From assembly GCA_963814905.1 (NCBI GenBank), contig CAWFEM010000014.1:372001-436000 (forward strand): a stretch of DNA of 64,000 nucleotides, in the 5' to 3' direction. A program made the position numbers and the translations under genes. The stretch is from DASWJZ01 sp963814905. GTDB taxonomy: Bacteria; Pseudomonadota; Alphaproteobacteria; Rhizobiales; Afifellaceae. The notes beneath the pieces were generated by a model. The model searched no databases, had not been told where the DNA came from, and worked only from the letters and a program-made list of their open reading frames with translations. Shown here piece by piece: positions 25,602 to 34,892 of this stretch (within the stretch, counting starts at the first letter, position 1; each line of letters starts with the position of its first letter).

Positions 25602-25718
25602 TTGGAACCCTCGTCGGACGTGTCGAAGTCAAACGACCGATCGGCATCTTAGTTGCAAACGGGCCGAATGGTATCGGCCCGTTTTCGGTTCCTCGGGGGA
25701 GCGCCCCTTTGCGGCAGG

Positions 25719-26174
25719 CTAGGTCAGGACCGCGAGCTTCACGCCCGAAGGGAACGGCGATTTTCCGTTGCCGGCGCCCGTCTTGGCATCCGACTTCGTT
25801 TGCGCCGTCTTCGTTTTCTTCTGGCTGCGACGAGCGCGGTTTACGCCCTTGGCTTGCTTGGTCGTTGCAATGCCCGCCGGCTCGTCTTCCTTCACCGCGT
25901 CCGGGTTCAGCTCGCTCGGTGCAAGCTCCGTCTCGCTCTCGTGCAACGCCTCCAGCCGCGACTGCAGGCCTCCATTGGCGCGCGCCATCGAATAGCTGAT
26001 CGCGCCGATCGAGCGCGAGACGACCTTGGTCAGCGTATCTTCGGTCATCCCGAGATTCTTGTAGCGCTCCGCCAAGTCCTTGGCGGTCTCGCCGAGATCG
26101 ATGGCTTGTCCGGAATTGGCCGCAAGCACCAGCCGTCCGATCTCCGTAAATAGGTCGCCGTGGGAATTGGACAT
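25719..26174 (-). CDS. Small conserved hypothetical protein with basic tail
   Basis: 151 residues; I do not recognise the family with certainty. The N-terminal about 75 residues form a helical region (GRLVLAANSGQAIDLGETAK, then LAERYKNLGMTEDTLTKVVS) reminiscent of short rhizobial proteins of unknown function. The C-terminal half is disordered and rich in Lys, Thr and Ala (ARRSQKKTKTAQTKSDAKTG), as in nucleic-acid- or surface-binding tails. ATG 26174 follows an AT-richer intergenic region that holds a perfect DnaA-box match (26220-26228). Confidence 0.6.
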   Translation of the reverse strand: MSNSHGDLFTEIGRLVLAANSGQAIDLGETAKDLAERYKNLGMTEDTLTKVVSRSIGAISYSMARANGGLQSRLEALHESETELAPSELNPDAVKEDEPAGIATTKQAKGVNRARRSQKKTKTAQTKSDAKTGAGNGKSPFPSGVKLAVLT

Positions 26175-26219
26175 GAATTACGCTCCTACGCTTCCCGTTA
26201 CGCCGCACCTCGGGCTGGG

Positions 26220-26228
26220 TTATCCACA
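26220..26228 (+). promoter_or_regulatory. Single consensus DnaA-box match
   Basis: TTATCCACA matches the strong DnaA box exactly, with a weaker ATCCACA a few bases on. A lone box near a promoter could mean DnaA-linked control of the gene at 25719-26174 or be chance; no cluster or AT-rich unwinding element is present, and the neighbouring genes are not those of an alphaproteobacterial origin. Confidence 0.35.
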
Positions 26229-26412
26229 GCCCATCCACAACACTGCAAGTTCAAACGCAATACATGTCAGTAGGTTGGCATACGTGTGACCTTTGTGCAA
26301 CATGCATGCTGCGCACAGGGGCACTTCAAGAACGCTCTGACCGCCGCGCCGCAACCGTCTGAGGGCCCACGTTTTCCGCGGTTTCGGCGCGATTGCCGCA
26401 CCAAACAGAAAG

Positions 26413-26473
26413 CCCGGCCGCGTCGGGCGACGCGGCCGGGCCGGATAGAAACCGCCGCGCGCTCCGCGGCGGT
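26413..26473 (-). terminator. Tandem hairpins after the BMP-family gene
   Basis: Read on the minus strand, a 9-base stem (26451-26459 with 26465-26473) follows the stop at 26487. A perfect 10-base stem CCCGGCCGCG/CGCGGCCGGG (26413-26422, 26431-26440) comes next and is followed by CTTTCTGTTTGG. The second hairpin has the form of an intrinsic terminator. Confidence 0.7.
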
Positions 26474-26486
26474 CCGGAAAAGTGCG

Positions 26487-27557
26487 TTATTGCGGAACGG
26501 TGTCGTCGATGCCCTTCACGTAGAAGTTCATGCCGAGCAGCGTCCCGTCGTCGACGTTTTGGCCGGCGGGCACCAGCTCCGTGCCGTCCTGCTTCATGAT
26601 CGGCCCGTGGAAGGGATGCAGCTCGCCGGAGATGATCTTCGCCTCCGTATCCTCCGCCATCGCCTTCACGTCGTCCGGCATGTTGGTGTAGGGCGCCATC
26701 AGAAGCATCTTGTCCTTCAGCCCCTCCCAGCTCTGCTGGCTTTCCCAGGTGCCGTCGAGGAACGCCTGGGTGCGCTTCACGTAATAGGGCCCCCAATTGT
26801 CCTCGATGGCGGTGAGCTGGGCCTTCGGCGCGAAGTCGATCATGTCATGCGCCTGACCGAAGCCGTGGAGGCCGCGCTCCTCGGCGATCTGCAGCGGCGC
26901 CGGGCTGTCGGTGTGCTGCGTGATGATGTCGGCGCCCTGGTCGAACAGCGCCTTGGCGGCGTCGGCTTCCTTGGCCGGATCGAACCAGGAGTTCACCCAC
27001 ACGATCTTGAGCTTGAAGTCGGGATTGACCGACTGCGCCCCGAGCATGAACGAGTTGATGCCCATGATGACCTCGGGGATCGGGAACGACACGATGTAGC
27101 CGGCAAGCCCTGCCTTCGACATCTTCGCGGCGATCTGCCCGATGATGTAGCGGCCCTCGTAGAAGCGCGCGTTGTAGGTGGTAACGTTCGGCGCGGTCTT
27201 GAAGCCCGTGGCATGCTCGAACTTCACGTCCGGGAACTTCTGGGCGACCTTGATGGTCGGGTCCATGAAGCCAAACGAAGTGGTGAAGATCAGGCCGCAG
27301 CCGGAGCGGGCGAGACGCTCGATGGCGCGCTCCGCGTCGGGACCTTCCGGCACGTTCTCCACGTACTGGGTCTCGACCTTGTCGCCAAGCTGCTCCTCCA
27401 GGAACTGCCTTCCCTTGTCGTGTCCCTCGCTGTAGCCGCCGTCATTGTGCGGACCGACATAGACGAAGCAGATCTTCGCCTTGTCCGCAGCCTGCGCTCC
27501 GCTCGCTGCGAGAGCCAGCGAAAGCGCCGCGCCGAGGGCGGCAATCACCTTACGCAT
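26487..27557 (-). CDS. BMP-family nucleoside-binding protein of an ABC importer
   Basis: 356 residues with a signal peptide (AALGAALSLALAASGAQA). The PnrA/BMP domain shows KICFVYVGPHNDGGYSEGHD, GLIFTTSFGFMDPTIKVAQ and a purine-stacking-type NARFYEGRYIIGQIAA. Family proteins deliver purine nucleosides to ABC importers. ATG 27557 has GGAGAGG five bases upstream. It lies 110 bases after the second permease gene of the matching transporter, all on the minus strand, so the four genes form one locus, with the binding protein perhaps expressed more strongly from its own promoter. Terminator hairpins follow. Confidence 0.92.
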   Translation of the reverse strand: MRKVIAALGAALSLALAASGAQAADKAKICFVYVGPHNDGGYSEGHDKGRQFLEEQLGDKVETQYVENVPEGPDAERAIERLARSGCGLIFTTSFGFMDPTIKVAQKFPDVKFEHATGFKTAPNVTTYNARFYEGRYIIGQIAAKMSKAGLAGYIVSFPIPEVIMGINSFMLGAQSVNPDFKLKIVWVNSWFDPAKEADAAKALFDQGADIITQHTDSPAPLQIAEERGLHGFGQAHDMIDFAPKAQLTAIEDNWGPYYVKRTQAFLDGTWESQQSWEGLKDKMLLMAPYTNMPDDVKAMAEDTEAKIISGELHPFHGPIMKQDGTELVPAGQNVDDGTLLGMNFYVKGIDDTVPQ

Positions 27558-27667
27558 GTCACCTCTCCTATCCTGTTGAAATCTCTATCGGCCTTGATTG
27601 CAGTCGGTGTAGCAATTGCCGCGCCATCGGCCGATCGCGGCGCGGCAAAGTGATGAATCCTAGCCCA

Positions 27668-28588
27668 TCAGCGGTCCGGCACGAAGGGCTGACCGAGGCA
27701 GGCCGGCGTGTTCACCCGCAGCAATGTCCGGTTGCGCGAAATGATGACCAGAACGATCACCGTCGTCAGGTAAGGCAGCGACGACAGGAACTGCGAGGGG
27801 ATGCCGATCCCGAACGCCTGCGCGTGGAGCTGCAGGATCGACACCGCGCCGAAAAGGAGCGCCCCGAGCACCAGCCGGCCCGGCAGCCAGGTGGCGAAGA
27901 CGACGAGCGCCAGCGCGATCCAGCCGCGCCCCGCCGTCATCGACTGCGCCCATTGCGGCGTGTAGACGAGCGAGAGGTAGCCCCCCGCAAGCCCGGCGCA
28001 GGCGCCGCCGAAAAGCACCGCCAGGAAGCGCACCTTGATGACGCCGTAGCCGAGCGCGTGCGCGGAGACGTGGTTGTCGCCGACCGCGCGCAACACCAGC
28101 CCTGGGCGGCTGCGGAACAGGAAGAGCCAGACGGCAATCGCCATCGCGACGGCGATATAGGAGATCGGATCGAGGCCGAAGACGATCTTTCCGATGACCG
28201 GGAGGTCGGTAAGGCCGGGGATGTGAACATTTCCGAGCCGGACGCCCGGCTGGCCGACATAGGCCTCGCCGATCAGGCCGGAAAGCCCGAGGCCGAAGAG
28301 CGTCAGCGCCAGACCGGAGGCGACCTGGTTGGCGACGAAGATCAGGGTCACGACGCCGAACAGGAAGGCCATCACCGTCCCGCCCACGATCGCCGCAAGC
28401 ACGCCGAGCGCCGGGTGGCCGGTCTCGTAGGCGACCGCGAAGCCGCACACCGCGCCGACCGCCATCATGCCTTCCACGCCGAGATTGAGCACGCCGGATC
28501 GCTCCGCGACGAGCTCACCGAGCGCGGCGAGGAGAAGCGGCGTCGCCGCCGTGATGATGGTGAGGAGGATGCCCTCCGCCATTCCCAT
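27668..28588 (-). CDS. Nucleoside ABC transporter permease (second subunit)
   Basis: 306 residues from ATG 28588, only one base after the stop of the first permease gene. About eight to nine membrane segments with the BPD_transp_2 signature: ERSGVLNLGVEGMMAVGAVC, LRAVGDNHVSAHALGYGV (EAA-like coupling region) and GGACAGLAGGYLSLVYTPQW. It resembles the smaller permease of BmpA/NupABC-type purine nucleoside importers. It pairs with the permease upstream to form the membrane channel energised by the ATPase at 29656-31242. Confidence 0.92.
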   Translation of the reverse strand: MGMAEGILLTIITAATPLLLAALGELVAERSGVLNLGVEGMMAVGAVCGFAVAYETGHPALGVLAAIVGGTVMAFLFGVVTLIFVANQVASGLALTLFGLGLSGLIGEAYVGQPGVRLGNVHIPGLTDLPVIGKIVFGLDPISYIAVAMAIAVWLFLFRSRPGLVLRAVGDNHVSAHALGYGVIKVRFLAVLFGGACAGLAGGYLSLVYTPQWAQSMTAGRGWIALALVVFATWLPGRLVLGALLFGAVSILQLHAQAFGIGIPSQFLSSLPYLTTVIVLVIISRNRTLLRVNTPACLGQPFVPDR

Positions 28589-28589
28589 C

Positions 28590-29666
28590 TCAGGCCTCCG
28601 CCGCGACGGATGCGCGATGGATGCGCGGCCGGTAGAGAATGAAGGTGTCGCAGGCAAGCACGTAGAAGAGCAGCAGTCCCTGGAACACGCGCGTCATCTG
28701 CTCCGGCAGGCCGAGCATGATCTGCGCCCCCTCCCCGCCCAGGAACGTCAGCGCCAGCACGAAGCCCGCGATCAGGATGCCGAACGGGTTGAGACGGCCG
28801 AGGAAGGCCACGATGATGGCGGTGAAGCCGTAGCCGGGCGAGACCGATGTGCGCAGCATGCCGATCGGCCCGGCGACCTCGCAGACGCCTGCAAGGCCGG
28901 CCAGCGCCCCGGAGATCAGGAAGGCGAGGAGCACCATGCGGTCGCGGCTGAAGCCCGCGAACGCGCCGGCGCGCGGCGCCTGTCCCATGACGCGCACCTG
29001 GAAGCCGGTCAGCGTGGAGCGCATCAGGAAGCCCACCACGAGCACTGCGATGATGACGAAGACGATGCTGATCCTGACATTCGTGCCGAAAAGCGTGGGC
29101 AGGAGCTGGCTGCCTTCGAACGGCCGGCTGTCCGGGAAATTGTGGCCTTCCGGATTGCGCCACGGCCCGCGCGCCAAGTAGTCGACGACGAGCTGCGCGA
29201 CATAGACCAGCATCAGGCTGGTCAGGATCTCGTTCGCGCCGAAGCGGACCTTCAGGAGCGCCGGGATCGCGGCGTAGAACATGCCGCCGAGGATGCCGAG
29301 GATGAGCATCGCCGGCAGGATCAGCGGCCCCTGCCAGTCGGGAAAGAAGATCGGCGGGATGGAGCCGAAGATCGCACCGAAGATGAGCTGGCCTTCGGCG
29401 CCGATATTCCAGGTGTTGGAGAGGTAGCAGAACGACAGCCCGATCGCGATCAGGATGATCGGCGTCGCCTTGACCACCAGCTCTTCCAGCGACCACGTGG
29501 CGGTCAGCGGATCGACGAAGAAGACATAGAGCGCCTCGAACGGATTGACGCCGTAGATCGTGAAGATCACGAAGCCGGTCACGACCGTCAGCGCCACCGC
29601 GATCAGCGGCGAAAGCACTGTCATTGCGAGCGACGGCTCCGATCGGCGGACGAGCTCAAGGCGCAT
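28590..29666 (-). CDS. Nucleoside ABC transporter permease (first subunit)
   Basis: 358 residues from ATG 29666, which overlaps the ATPase gene by 11 bases and has GGGGAGG five bases upstream; a longer frame to 29705 has no such site. Hydrophobic with about eight segments; motifs FCYLSNTWNIGAEGQLIFGA, RFGANEILTSLMLVYVA and FQVRVMGQAPRAGAFAGFS are typical of the larger permease in BMP-type nucleoside importers. Overlap with both neighbours indicates translational coupling in the order ATPase, permease 1, permease 2. Confidence 0.92.
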   Translation of the reverse strand: MRLELVRRSEPSLAMTVLSPLIAVALTVVTGFVIFTIYGVNPFEALYVFFVDPLTATWSLEELVVKATPIILIAIGLSFCYLSNTWNIGAEGQLIFGAIFGSIPPIFFPDWQGPLILPAMLILGILGGMFYAAIPALLKVRFGANEILTSLMLVYVAQLVVDYLARGPWRNPEGHNFPDSRPFEGSQLLPTLFGTNVRISIVFVIIAVLVVGFLMRSTLTGFQVRVMGQAPRAGAFAGFSRDRMVLLAFLISGALAGLAGVCEVAGPIGMLRTSVSPGYGFTAIIVAFLGRLNPFGILIAGFVLALTFLGGEGAQIMLGLPEQMTRVFQGLLLFYVLACDTFILYRPRIHRASVAAEA

Positions 29667-31242
29667 GGTGCGCCTCCCCGTGGGCGACGCCGGCATGCTC
29701 TTCATGGACGCCGCCCATCAAGAGCCCGATCTGGTCGGAGGTCATCGTCTCGGACGGATAGGCCGGAGACAGATGCCCTTCCGAAAGGACCGCGATGCGG
29801 TCGGCGATCTCGAATATCTCGTCGAGGTCCTGGCTGATCATCAGCACCGCCGAGCCGGCGCGCGCGAGGTCGACCAGTGCCTGCCGGATGGTGCGAGCCG
29901 CACCCGCATCGACGCCCCAGGTGGGCTGGTTCACGACGAGGATGCCGGGCGTGCGGTCGATCTCGCGGCCCATGATGAATTTCTGCAGGTTGCCGCCGGA
30001 GAGAGCGCTCGCCTTCGGGTCGGGCCCGGAGCGGCGCACGTCGAAGCGCTCGCCGACGCGTGTCTCCACCTCGCGCGCCGCGCCGCGGTCGATCACGTAG
30101 GCGCGCGCGATCGCCTCGCCGGTGCCGTGACGGGTCAGAACGACGTTTTCCGACAGGCGGAAGCCCGGCACCGCGCCGTGCCCGATCCGCTCTTCCGGCA
30201 CGAAGGCGGCGCTCATGCGCCGGCGGACGTTGATGCCGCGCCGGCCGACGGGGATGCCGTCGATCATGATCATCCCCTCGTCGGCGAGGAGGCGCTCGCC
30301 GGAGACGGCGTCGAAGAACTCCTGCTGGCCGTTACCCGCGACGCCGGCGATCCCTACGACCTCGCCCGCATGCACCGTCAGGTCGATTTCGGCCAGCGCC
30401 GTGGCGAAGGGGTTGTCGGCGGCAAGCGAAAGCCTGTTCAGAACGAGCCGCGGCTTCTTCACCGTCTCCGGCCGCTGCTCCCGCTCGATCCCCGCGACCT
30501 CGGCCCCCACCATCATGTTGGCGAGGCTCTTGGCGCTCTCCTTCTTCGGGTCGGCGGTGCCGACCAGCTTGCCGCGCCTCAGGATCGTGGCTCTGTTCGC
30601 CAAGGCGAGCACCTCGGACAAACGGTGCGTGATGTAGAGGAGCGCCACCCCTTCCGAGGAAAGCCGGCGCAGCGTCACGAAAAGAAGATCGACCTCCTGT
30701 GGCGTCAGCACCGAGGTCGGCTCGTCCATGATGATGAGCCGCGGCTCCTGTAGCAGGCAGCGGACGATCTCCACGCGCTGCCGCTCGCCGACGGAAAGAT
30801 CGGCGACCCCGGCGTCGGGATCGAGAGGCAGCCCGTATTCGCGCGACACGCTGCGGATCGTCTCGCTGAGCTCGCGGCGGCCGCGGGGCGGAAGCGCCAG
30901 CGCGATGTTCTCCGCGACGGTCAGCGCCTCAAACAGCGAGAAATGCTGGAACACCATCCCAATGCCGAGGCGACGCGCTTCCGCCGGGCTTGAGATCGTG
31001 ACGGGCTCACCCTCCCACAGGATGCGGCCCTCGTCGGGCGTGAGCGACCCGTAGAGCATCTTGACGAGGGTCGATTTGCCGGCGCCGTTCTCGCCGAGCA
31101 GCGCGTGCACCTCGCCGTGGCGGATATCGAGGTCGATATGGTCGTTGGCCGTAAGCGGCCCGAAACGCTTGGTGATCCCCTCGATCGCAAGCAGCGGCGC
31201 GGTCTGCGAGCCGCTCACGGACTTGGATGCTTCCTGATCCAT
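29656..31242 (-). CDS. Nucleoside ABC transporter ATPase, tandem ABC domains
   Basis: 528 residues from ATG 31242 (AGGG five bases upstream; GTG 31248 is less likely). The first ABC domain is complete: Walker A GENGAGKS, signature LSVGERQR, Walker B LIIMDEPTS. The second is degenerate, with GVAGNGQQE in place of Walker A, signature LSGGNLQK and GILVVNQPTWG where Asn-Gln replaces the usual Asp-Glu. This asymmetry is normal for the sugar/nucleoside (RbsA/YufO-like) class. It powers import by the two permeases encoded next. The C-terminus ends in a His-rich tail (HEEHAGVAHGEAHHAP), a small oddity. Confidence 0.93.
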   Translation of the reverse strand: MDQEASKSVSGSQTAPLLAIEGITKRFGPLTANDHIDLDIRHGEVHALLGENGAGKSTLVKMLYGSLTPDEGRILWEGEPVTISSPAEARRLGIGMVFQHFSLFEALTVAENIALALPPRGRRELSETIRSVSREYGLPLDPDAGVADLSVGERQRVEIVRCLLQEPRLIIMDEPTSVLTPQEVDLLFVTLRRLSSEGVALLYITHRLSEVLALANRATILRRGKLVGTADPKKESAKSLANMMVGAEVAGIEREQRPETVKKPRLVLNRLSLAADNPFATALAEIDLTVHAGEVVGIAGVAGNGQQEFFDAVSGERLLADEGMIMIDGIPVGRRGINVRRRMSAAFVPEERIGHGAVPGFRLSENVVLTRHGTGEAIARAYVIDRGAAREVETRVGERFDVRRSGPDPKASALSGGNLQKFIMGREIDRTPGILVVNQPTWGVDAGAARTIRQALVDLARAGSAVLMISQDLDEIFEIADRIAVLSEGHLSPAYPSETMTSDQIGLLMGGVHEEHAGVAHGEAHHAP

Positions 31243-31444
31243 CCCCACCCTTTCCGGCTGTCAGGTTAGGCAGTGCACAAGAAACGCGCCAGCCCAAAAG
31301 ACGTGCGGTTGTGGACGGTTGGTGGGCAGATGGCTGTCACGGTTCCGCACTCGTTGCGGCTTCGAGGCGGGTCCGGAGGTCGCCAAACCGTCTCGGTGCG
31401 CCTATATGCCCCTTCCGCAAACCGCACCGCCAACTCAAGCCCCA

Positions 31445-32371
31445 ATGCAACCGATCATTTCCGTCCAGAACCTCTCCAAGACCTATGCCACCGGCTTCGA
31501 GGCGCTGAAGAACGTCGACCTTGAGATTCAACAGGGCGAGATTTTCGGGCTGCTCGGCCCGAACGGCGCGGGCAAGACGACGCTAATCGGCATCGTCTGC
31601 GGTCTCATCAGGCCGTCCGTCGGACAGGTGACCGTGGACGGCCACGACATCGGGCGCGATTATCGCAAGACCCGCTCGATGATCGGCCTGGTGCCGCAGG
31701 AGCTGACCGTCGACGCGTTCGTATCGGTGTGGAAGACCGTTTCGTTCAGCCGCGGCGTGTTCGGCAAACGCAAGGACCCGGCTTTCGTCGAGAAGACGCT
31801 CAAGGACCTTTCGCTCTGGGACAAGAAGGACGCCAAGGTCATCACGCTATCGGGCGGAATGAAACGCCGCGTCCTGATCGCCAAGGCCCTCGTGCACGAA
31901 CCGGAGATACTCTTTCTCGACGAACCGACCGCCGGTGTCGACGTCGAGCTCCGGGCGGACATGTGGCGGATGGTCCGCAACCTCCGCGAGACCGGCGTCA
32001 CCATCATCCTGACCACGCACTACATCGAAGAAGCGGAGGAGATGGCCGACCGCATCGGGGTGATCAACAAGGGCGAGATCATCCTGATCGAGGAGAAGCG
32101 CGAGCTGATGCGCAAGCTCGGCTCCAAAGAGCTGACGCTCCACCTTCACAACAAGCTCGATGCCGTCCCTTCCACGTTCGCGGCCCATGATTTGAGGCTT
32201 TCGGCGGACGGCTGCGATCTCATCTATTCCTACGACACGCGCGGCGAGCGCACGGGGATCACGTCGCTGCTTAATGACCTGCGGGCGGAGGGGATAACAT
32301 TTCGGGACCTCGACACGAAGCAGAGCTCCCTCGAAGAGATATTCGTCAACCTGGTTGCGGAGCCGAAATGA
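31445..32371 (+). CDS. ABC exporter ATPase, YadG-like
   Basis: 308 residues from ATG 31445, the E. coli YadG length. One ABC domain: Walker A GPNGAGKT (38-45), signature ITLSGGMKRRV near 137-147, Walker B ILFLDEPTAGVD and switch ILTTHY. A C-terminal extension of about 90 residues is typical of ABC-2 exporters. The start has no clear Shine-Dalgarno sequence. The stop overlaps the permease start in ATGA (32368-32371), so both subunits are made together. Substrate unknown; the family is often annotated as multidrug export. It is divergent from the nucleoside importer. Confidence 0.9.
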   Translation: MQPIISVQNLSKTYATGFEALKNVDLEIQQGEIFGLLGPNGAGKTTLIGIVCGLIRPSVGQVTVDGHDIGRDYRKTRSMIGLVPQELTVDAFVSVWKTVSFSRGVFGKRKDPAFVEKTLKDLSLWDKKDAKVITLSGGMKRRVLIAKALVHEPEILFLDEPTAGVDVELRADMWRMVRNLRETGVTIILTTHYIEEAEEMADRIGVINKGEIILIEEKRELMRKLGSKELTLHLHNKLDAVPSTFAAHDLRLSADGCDLIYSYDTRGERTGITSLLNDLRAEGITFRDLDTKQSSLEEIFVNLVAEPK

Positions 32372-33129
32372 ACGATCGGGCAGTCGGCACGATTTACGTC
32401 AACGAGATGGAGCGCACGCGCCGCACGCTCATCCAAAGCGTCGTCGCGCCGGTCATCACGACGTCGCTCTATTTTGTCGTGTTCGGATCGGCGATCGGAT
32501 CGCGCATCTCGGAGGTCGATGGCGTGAGCTACGGCGCTTTCATCGTGCCCGGGCTGATCATGCTGTCACTGCTGACGCAATCCATCTCGAACGCGTCGGC
32601 GGGTATCTACTTCCCGAGATTCATCGGCACGACCTACGAGCTGTTTTCCGCGCCGATCTCCTATCTTGAGATCGTCATCGGCTTCGTCGGCGCCGCGGCG
32701 ACCAAGTCGATCATCATCGGCCTCATCATGCTCGCCACCGCGAGCCTGTTCGTGCCGCTTCGGATCGAGCATCCGATCGCCATGATCGCGTTCATGGCGC
32801 TGACGGCGGTGACGTTCAGTCTCTTCGGCTTCATCATCGGAATCTGGGCGGACGGATTTGAGAAGCTTCAGATCGTTCCGCTCCTCTTCGTCACGCCGCT
32901 CACCTTTCTCGGCGGCAGCTTCTATTCGATCCACATGCTGCCGCCGTTCTGGCAGACGGTGACGCTCTTCAACCCGGTGGTCTACCTCGTCAGCGGCTTC
33001 CGCTGGAGCTTCTATGGCAGCTCCGACGTCAGCGTCGGGATCAGCCTTGGAGCGACGCTGCTCTTCCTGGCGATCTGCCTCGCAATCGTCGCCTGGATGT
33101 TCAGGACGGGCTATCGCCTGAAGCCGTGA
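32368..33129 (+). CDS. ABC-2 type exporter permease, YadH-like
   Basis: 253 residues and six membrane segments. Similar over its length to E. coli YadH, for instance in SLYFVVFGSAIGSRI, YGAFIVPGLIMLSLLTQSIS, LFVTPLTFLGGSFYSIHMLP and FNPVVYLVSGFRWSFYG. It forms the membrane part of the exporter with the ATPase just upstream (4-base overlap). It ends 12 bases from a convergent quinone-reductase gene. Confidence 0.92.
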   Translation: MNDRAVGTIYVNEMERTRRTLIQSVVAPVITTSLYFVVFGSAIGSRISEVDGVSYGAFIVPGLIMLSLLTQSISNASAGIYFPRFIGTTYELFSAPISYLEIVIGFVGAAATKSIIIGLIMLATASLFVPLRIEHPIAMIAFMALTAVTFSLFGFIIGIWADGFEKLQIVPLLFVTPLTFLGGSFYSIHMLPPFWQTVTLFNPVVYLVSGFRWSFYGSSDVSVGISLGATLLFLAICLAIVAWMFRTGYRLKP

Positions 33130-33141
33130 CCGGGGCTTCAG

Positions 33142-34119
33142 CTAAGGCACAAGCACCGTCGCCCCTGTCGTCTGCCGGCCCTCCAGCGCGCGATGCGCGT
33201 CGGCGGCCTTGGCGAGCGGGAACTCCTGGTTCACCTCCACCTTCACGATCCCCTTTGAGACGACGTCCATGAGCTCCGCCGCCATTGCCGTCATCGCCTC
33301 GCGCTTCGCGGCATAGTTGAAGAGCGTCGGACGCGTGGCGAAGAGCGAGCCCTTCTGCGCCAGGATGTTCAGGTCGAAGTTCTGGATCGTCCCGGACGAC
33401 TGGCCGAAGAGCACCCACATGCCGAGCGGCTTCAGGCAGTCGAGCGAGCCGGGAAAGGTGTCGCGGCCGACGAAATCGTAGACCACGTCGCACTTCGCGC
33501 CGCCGGTGATCTCCGCGACGCGCTCCACGAAATTCTCCGTCTTGTAGTTGATGACGTGGTGGCAGCCATGCGCTTTGGCGAGCTTGGCCTTCTCCTCCGA
33601 GCCGACGGTGCCGATGACCGTCGCGCCGAGATGGTTCGCCCATTGGCAGGCGATGGAGCCGACGCCGCCGGCCGCGGCATGGAACAGGATCGTGTTCCCC
33701 TTGCCGACCTTGAAGGTCTGGCGGAGCAGGAACTGCGCGGTCATGCCCTTCAGCGTCATCGCCGCCGCGCTGCGGAAATCGACCTCGTCGGGCAGCTTGA
33801 TCAGCCGGTCCGCCGGCATGACCCGCTCCTCGCAATAAGACCCGGTCGGGCCGAAATAGCTCACCCGATCGCCGGGCTTCAGGTCGGTGACGCCGGGCCC
33901 GACCGCGATCACCGTCCCGGCGCCCTCGTTTCCCGGTACATAGGGAAGGCCGTTCGCCGGCTTGTAGAGCCCGGTGCGGAAATAGACGTCGACGAAATTG
34001 AGCCCGATCGCCGCGTGCTTGACCCGCGCCTCGCCCTTGCCTGGAGCGCCGACCTCCACGTCCTCCCACTTCAGGACCTCGGGCCCTCCATGCTCGTGCA
34101 CCACGATTGCCTTGACCAT
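33142..34119 (-). CDS. qor: NADPH:quinone oxidoreductase (zeta-crystallin type)
   Basis: 325 residues from ATG 34119. A zinc-free medium-chain reductase with the substrate-domain motif IGLNFVDVYFRTGLYK and the NADPH-binding loop ILFHAAAGGVGSIACQWANH. It would reduce quinones by one or two electrons in the cytoplasm. It is eight bases downstream of terC and probably cotranscribed with terC and pcs. A very long reading of this frame through terC and pcs is a high-GC artefact. Confidence 0.92.
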   Translation of the reverse strand: MVKAIVVHEHGGPEVLKWEDVEVGAPGKGEARVKHAAIGLNFVDVYFRTGLYKPANGLPYVPGNEGAGTVIAVGPGVTDLKPGDRVSYFGPTGSYCEERVMPADRLIKLPDEVDFRSAAAMTLKGMTAQFLLRQTFKVGKGNTILFHAAAGGVGSIACQWANHLGATVIGTVGSEEKAKLAKAHGCHHVINYKTENFVERVAEITGGAKCDVVYDFVGRDTFPGSLDCLKPLGMWVLFGQSSGTIQNFDLNILAQKGSLFATRPTLFNYAAKREAMTAMAAELMDVVSKGIVKVEVNQEFPLAKAADAHRALEGRQTTGATVLVP

Positions 34120-34127
34120 CTCGCCTC

Positions 34128-34883
34128 TCAGCTTGTCTTTCGCCTGCCGCGCCGGGCAAGCACGTTGAACATCTCCACGACCGCCGCGAATGCCATCGAG
34201 AAGTAGATGTAGCCGCGCGGGATATGGAAGCCCAGCCCGTCGGCGATGAGCGCTACGCCGATCAGGAGCAGAAACGCGAGCGCCAGCATCTTCGTCGTCG
34301 GGTTGCGCTTGACGAAGTCGGCGACAGGGCCGGAAGCAACGTACATGACGCCGATGGCCACCACCACCGCGGCGATCATCACTTCCACATCGTCGACCAT
34401 GCCGACCGCCGTCAGGATCGAATCGACGGAGAACACCATGTCGATCACCACGATCTGAGCGATCAGCGCCGCGAAGCTTTCCGCCCGCGGCGTTCCGAGC
34501 GCCTTTTCCTCGTGTTCGATCTCGCCGTGAATCTCGCGCGTGCCCTTCACGATGAGGAAGAGCCCGCCAGCGATCAGGATGAGATCGCGCCAGGAGATTT
34601 CCGGATCGAAGACGCTGCGGCCGTCCACGCCGGGAATGTCGAAGGGGATCGTGAACACCGGCGCGACCAGCCCCATGATCCATGTGATGCCGAAAAGAAG
34701 AAGGACGCGGAAGACAAGCGCCAAGAGCAGCCCGATCTGGCGCGCGCGCGTCGCGGCCGGCTCCGGCAGCTTCCCGACCAGGAGCGAGATGAAGATGATG
34801 TTGTCGATGCCGAGCACGATCTCCATCACAGAGAGCGTGACGAATGCCGCCCAGGCATCCGGCCGTGTCAGGAGCTCGAGCAT
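34128..34883 (-). CDS. TerC family integral membrane protein
   Basis: 251 residues with about seven membrane segments. The TerC signature is clear: VMEIVLGIDNIIFISLLVGK and the repeated IVVIDMVFSVDSILTAVGM, each with an intramembrane acidic residue. TerC proteins are linked to tellurite resistance and, more recently, to metal (Mn2+) handling at the membrane. It starts 9 bases after the pcs stop with a GGGGGAG sequence upstream; no space remains for a yybP-ykoY (Mn) riboswitch, which precedes some terC genes elsewhere. Confidence 0.92.
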   Translation of the reverse strand: MLELLTRPDAWAAFVTLSVMEIVLGIDNIIFISLLVGKLPEPAATRARQIGLLLALVFRVLLLFGITWIMGLVAPVFTIPFDIPGVDGRSVFDPEISWRDLILIAGGLFLIVKGTREIHGEIEHEEKALGTPRAESFAALIAQIVVIDMVFSVDSILTAVGMVDDVEVMIAAVVVAIGVMYVASGPVADFVKRNPTTKMLALAFLLLIGVALIADGLGFHIPRGYIYFSMAFAAVVEMFNVLARRGRRKTS

Positions 34884-34892
34884 CGCTCCCCC

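Larger units (their letters stand above)
26175..26486. other. 312-base intergenic region with DnaA-box match and tandem hairpins
   Basis: No gene is supported. The left part is relatively AT-rich and probably holds the promoter of the small basic protein (start 26174); it includes TTATCCACA at 26220-26228. The right part holds two GC-rich hairpins that form the terminator region of the BMP-family gene. Confidence 0.6.

Noticed and set aside
26220..26260. Possible replication origin suggested by the DnaA box
   Set aside because: Only one good box, no AT-rich unwinding element, and no dnaA, hemE, parAB or other origin-linked gene nearby.
34884..34892. Manganese riboswitch before terC
   Set aside because: Only nine bases separate terC from pcs, far too short for a yybP-ykoY element.
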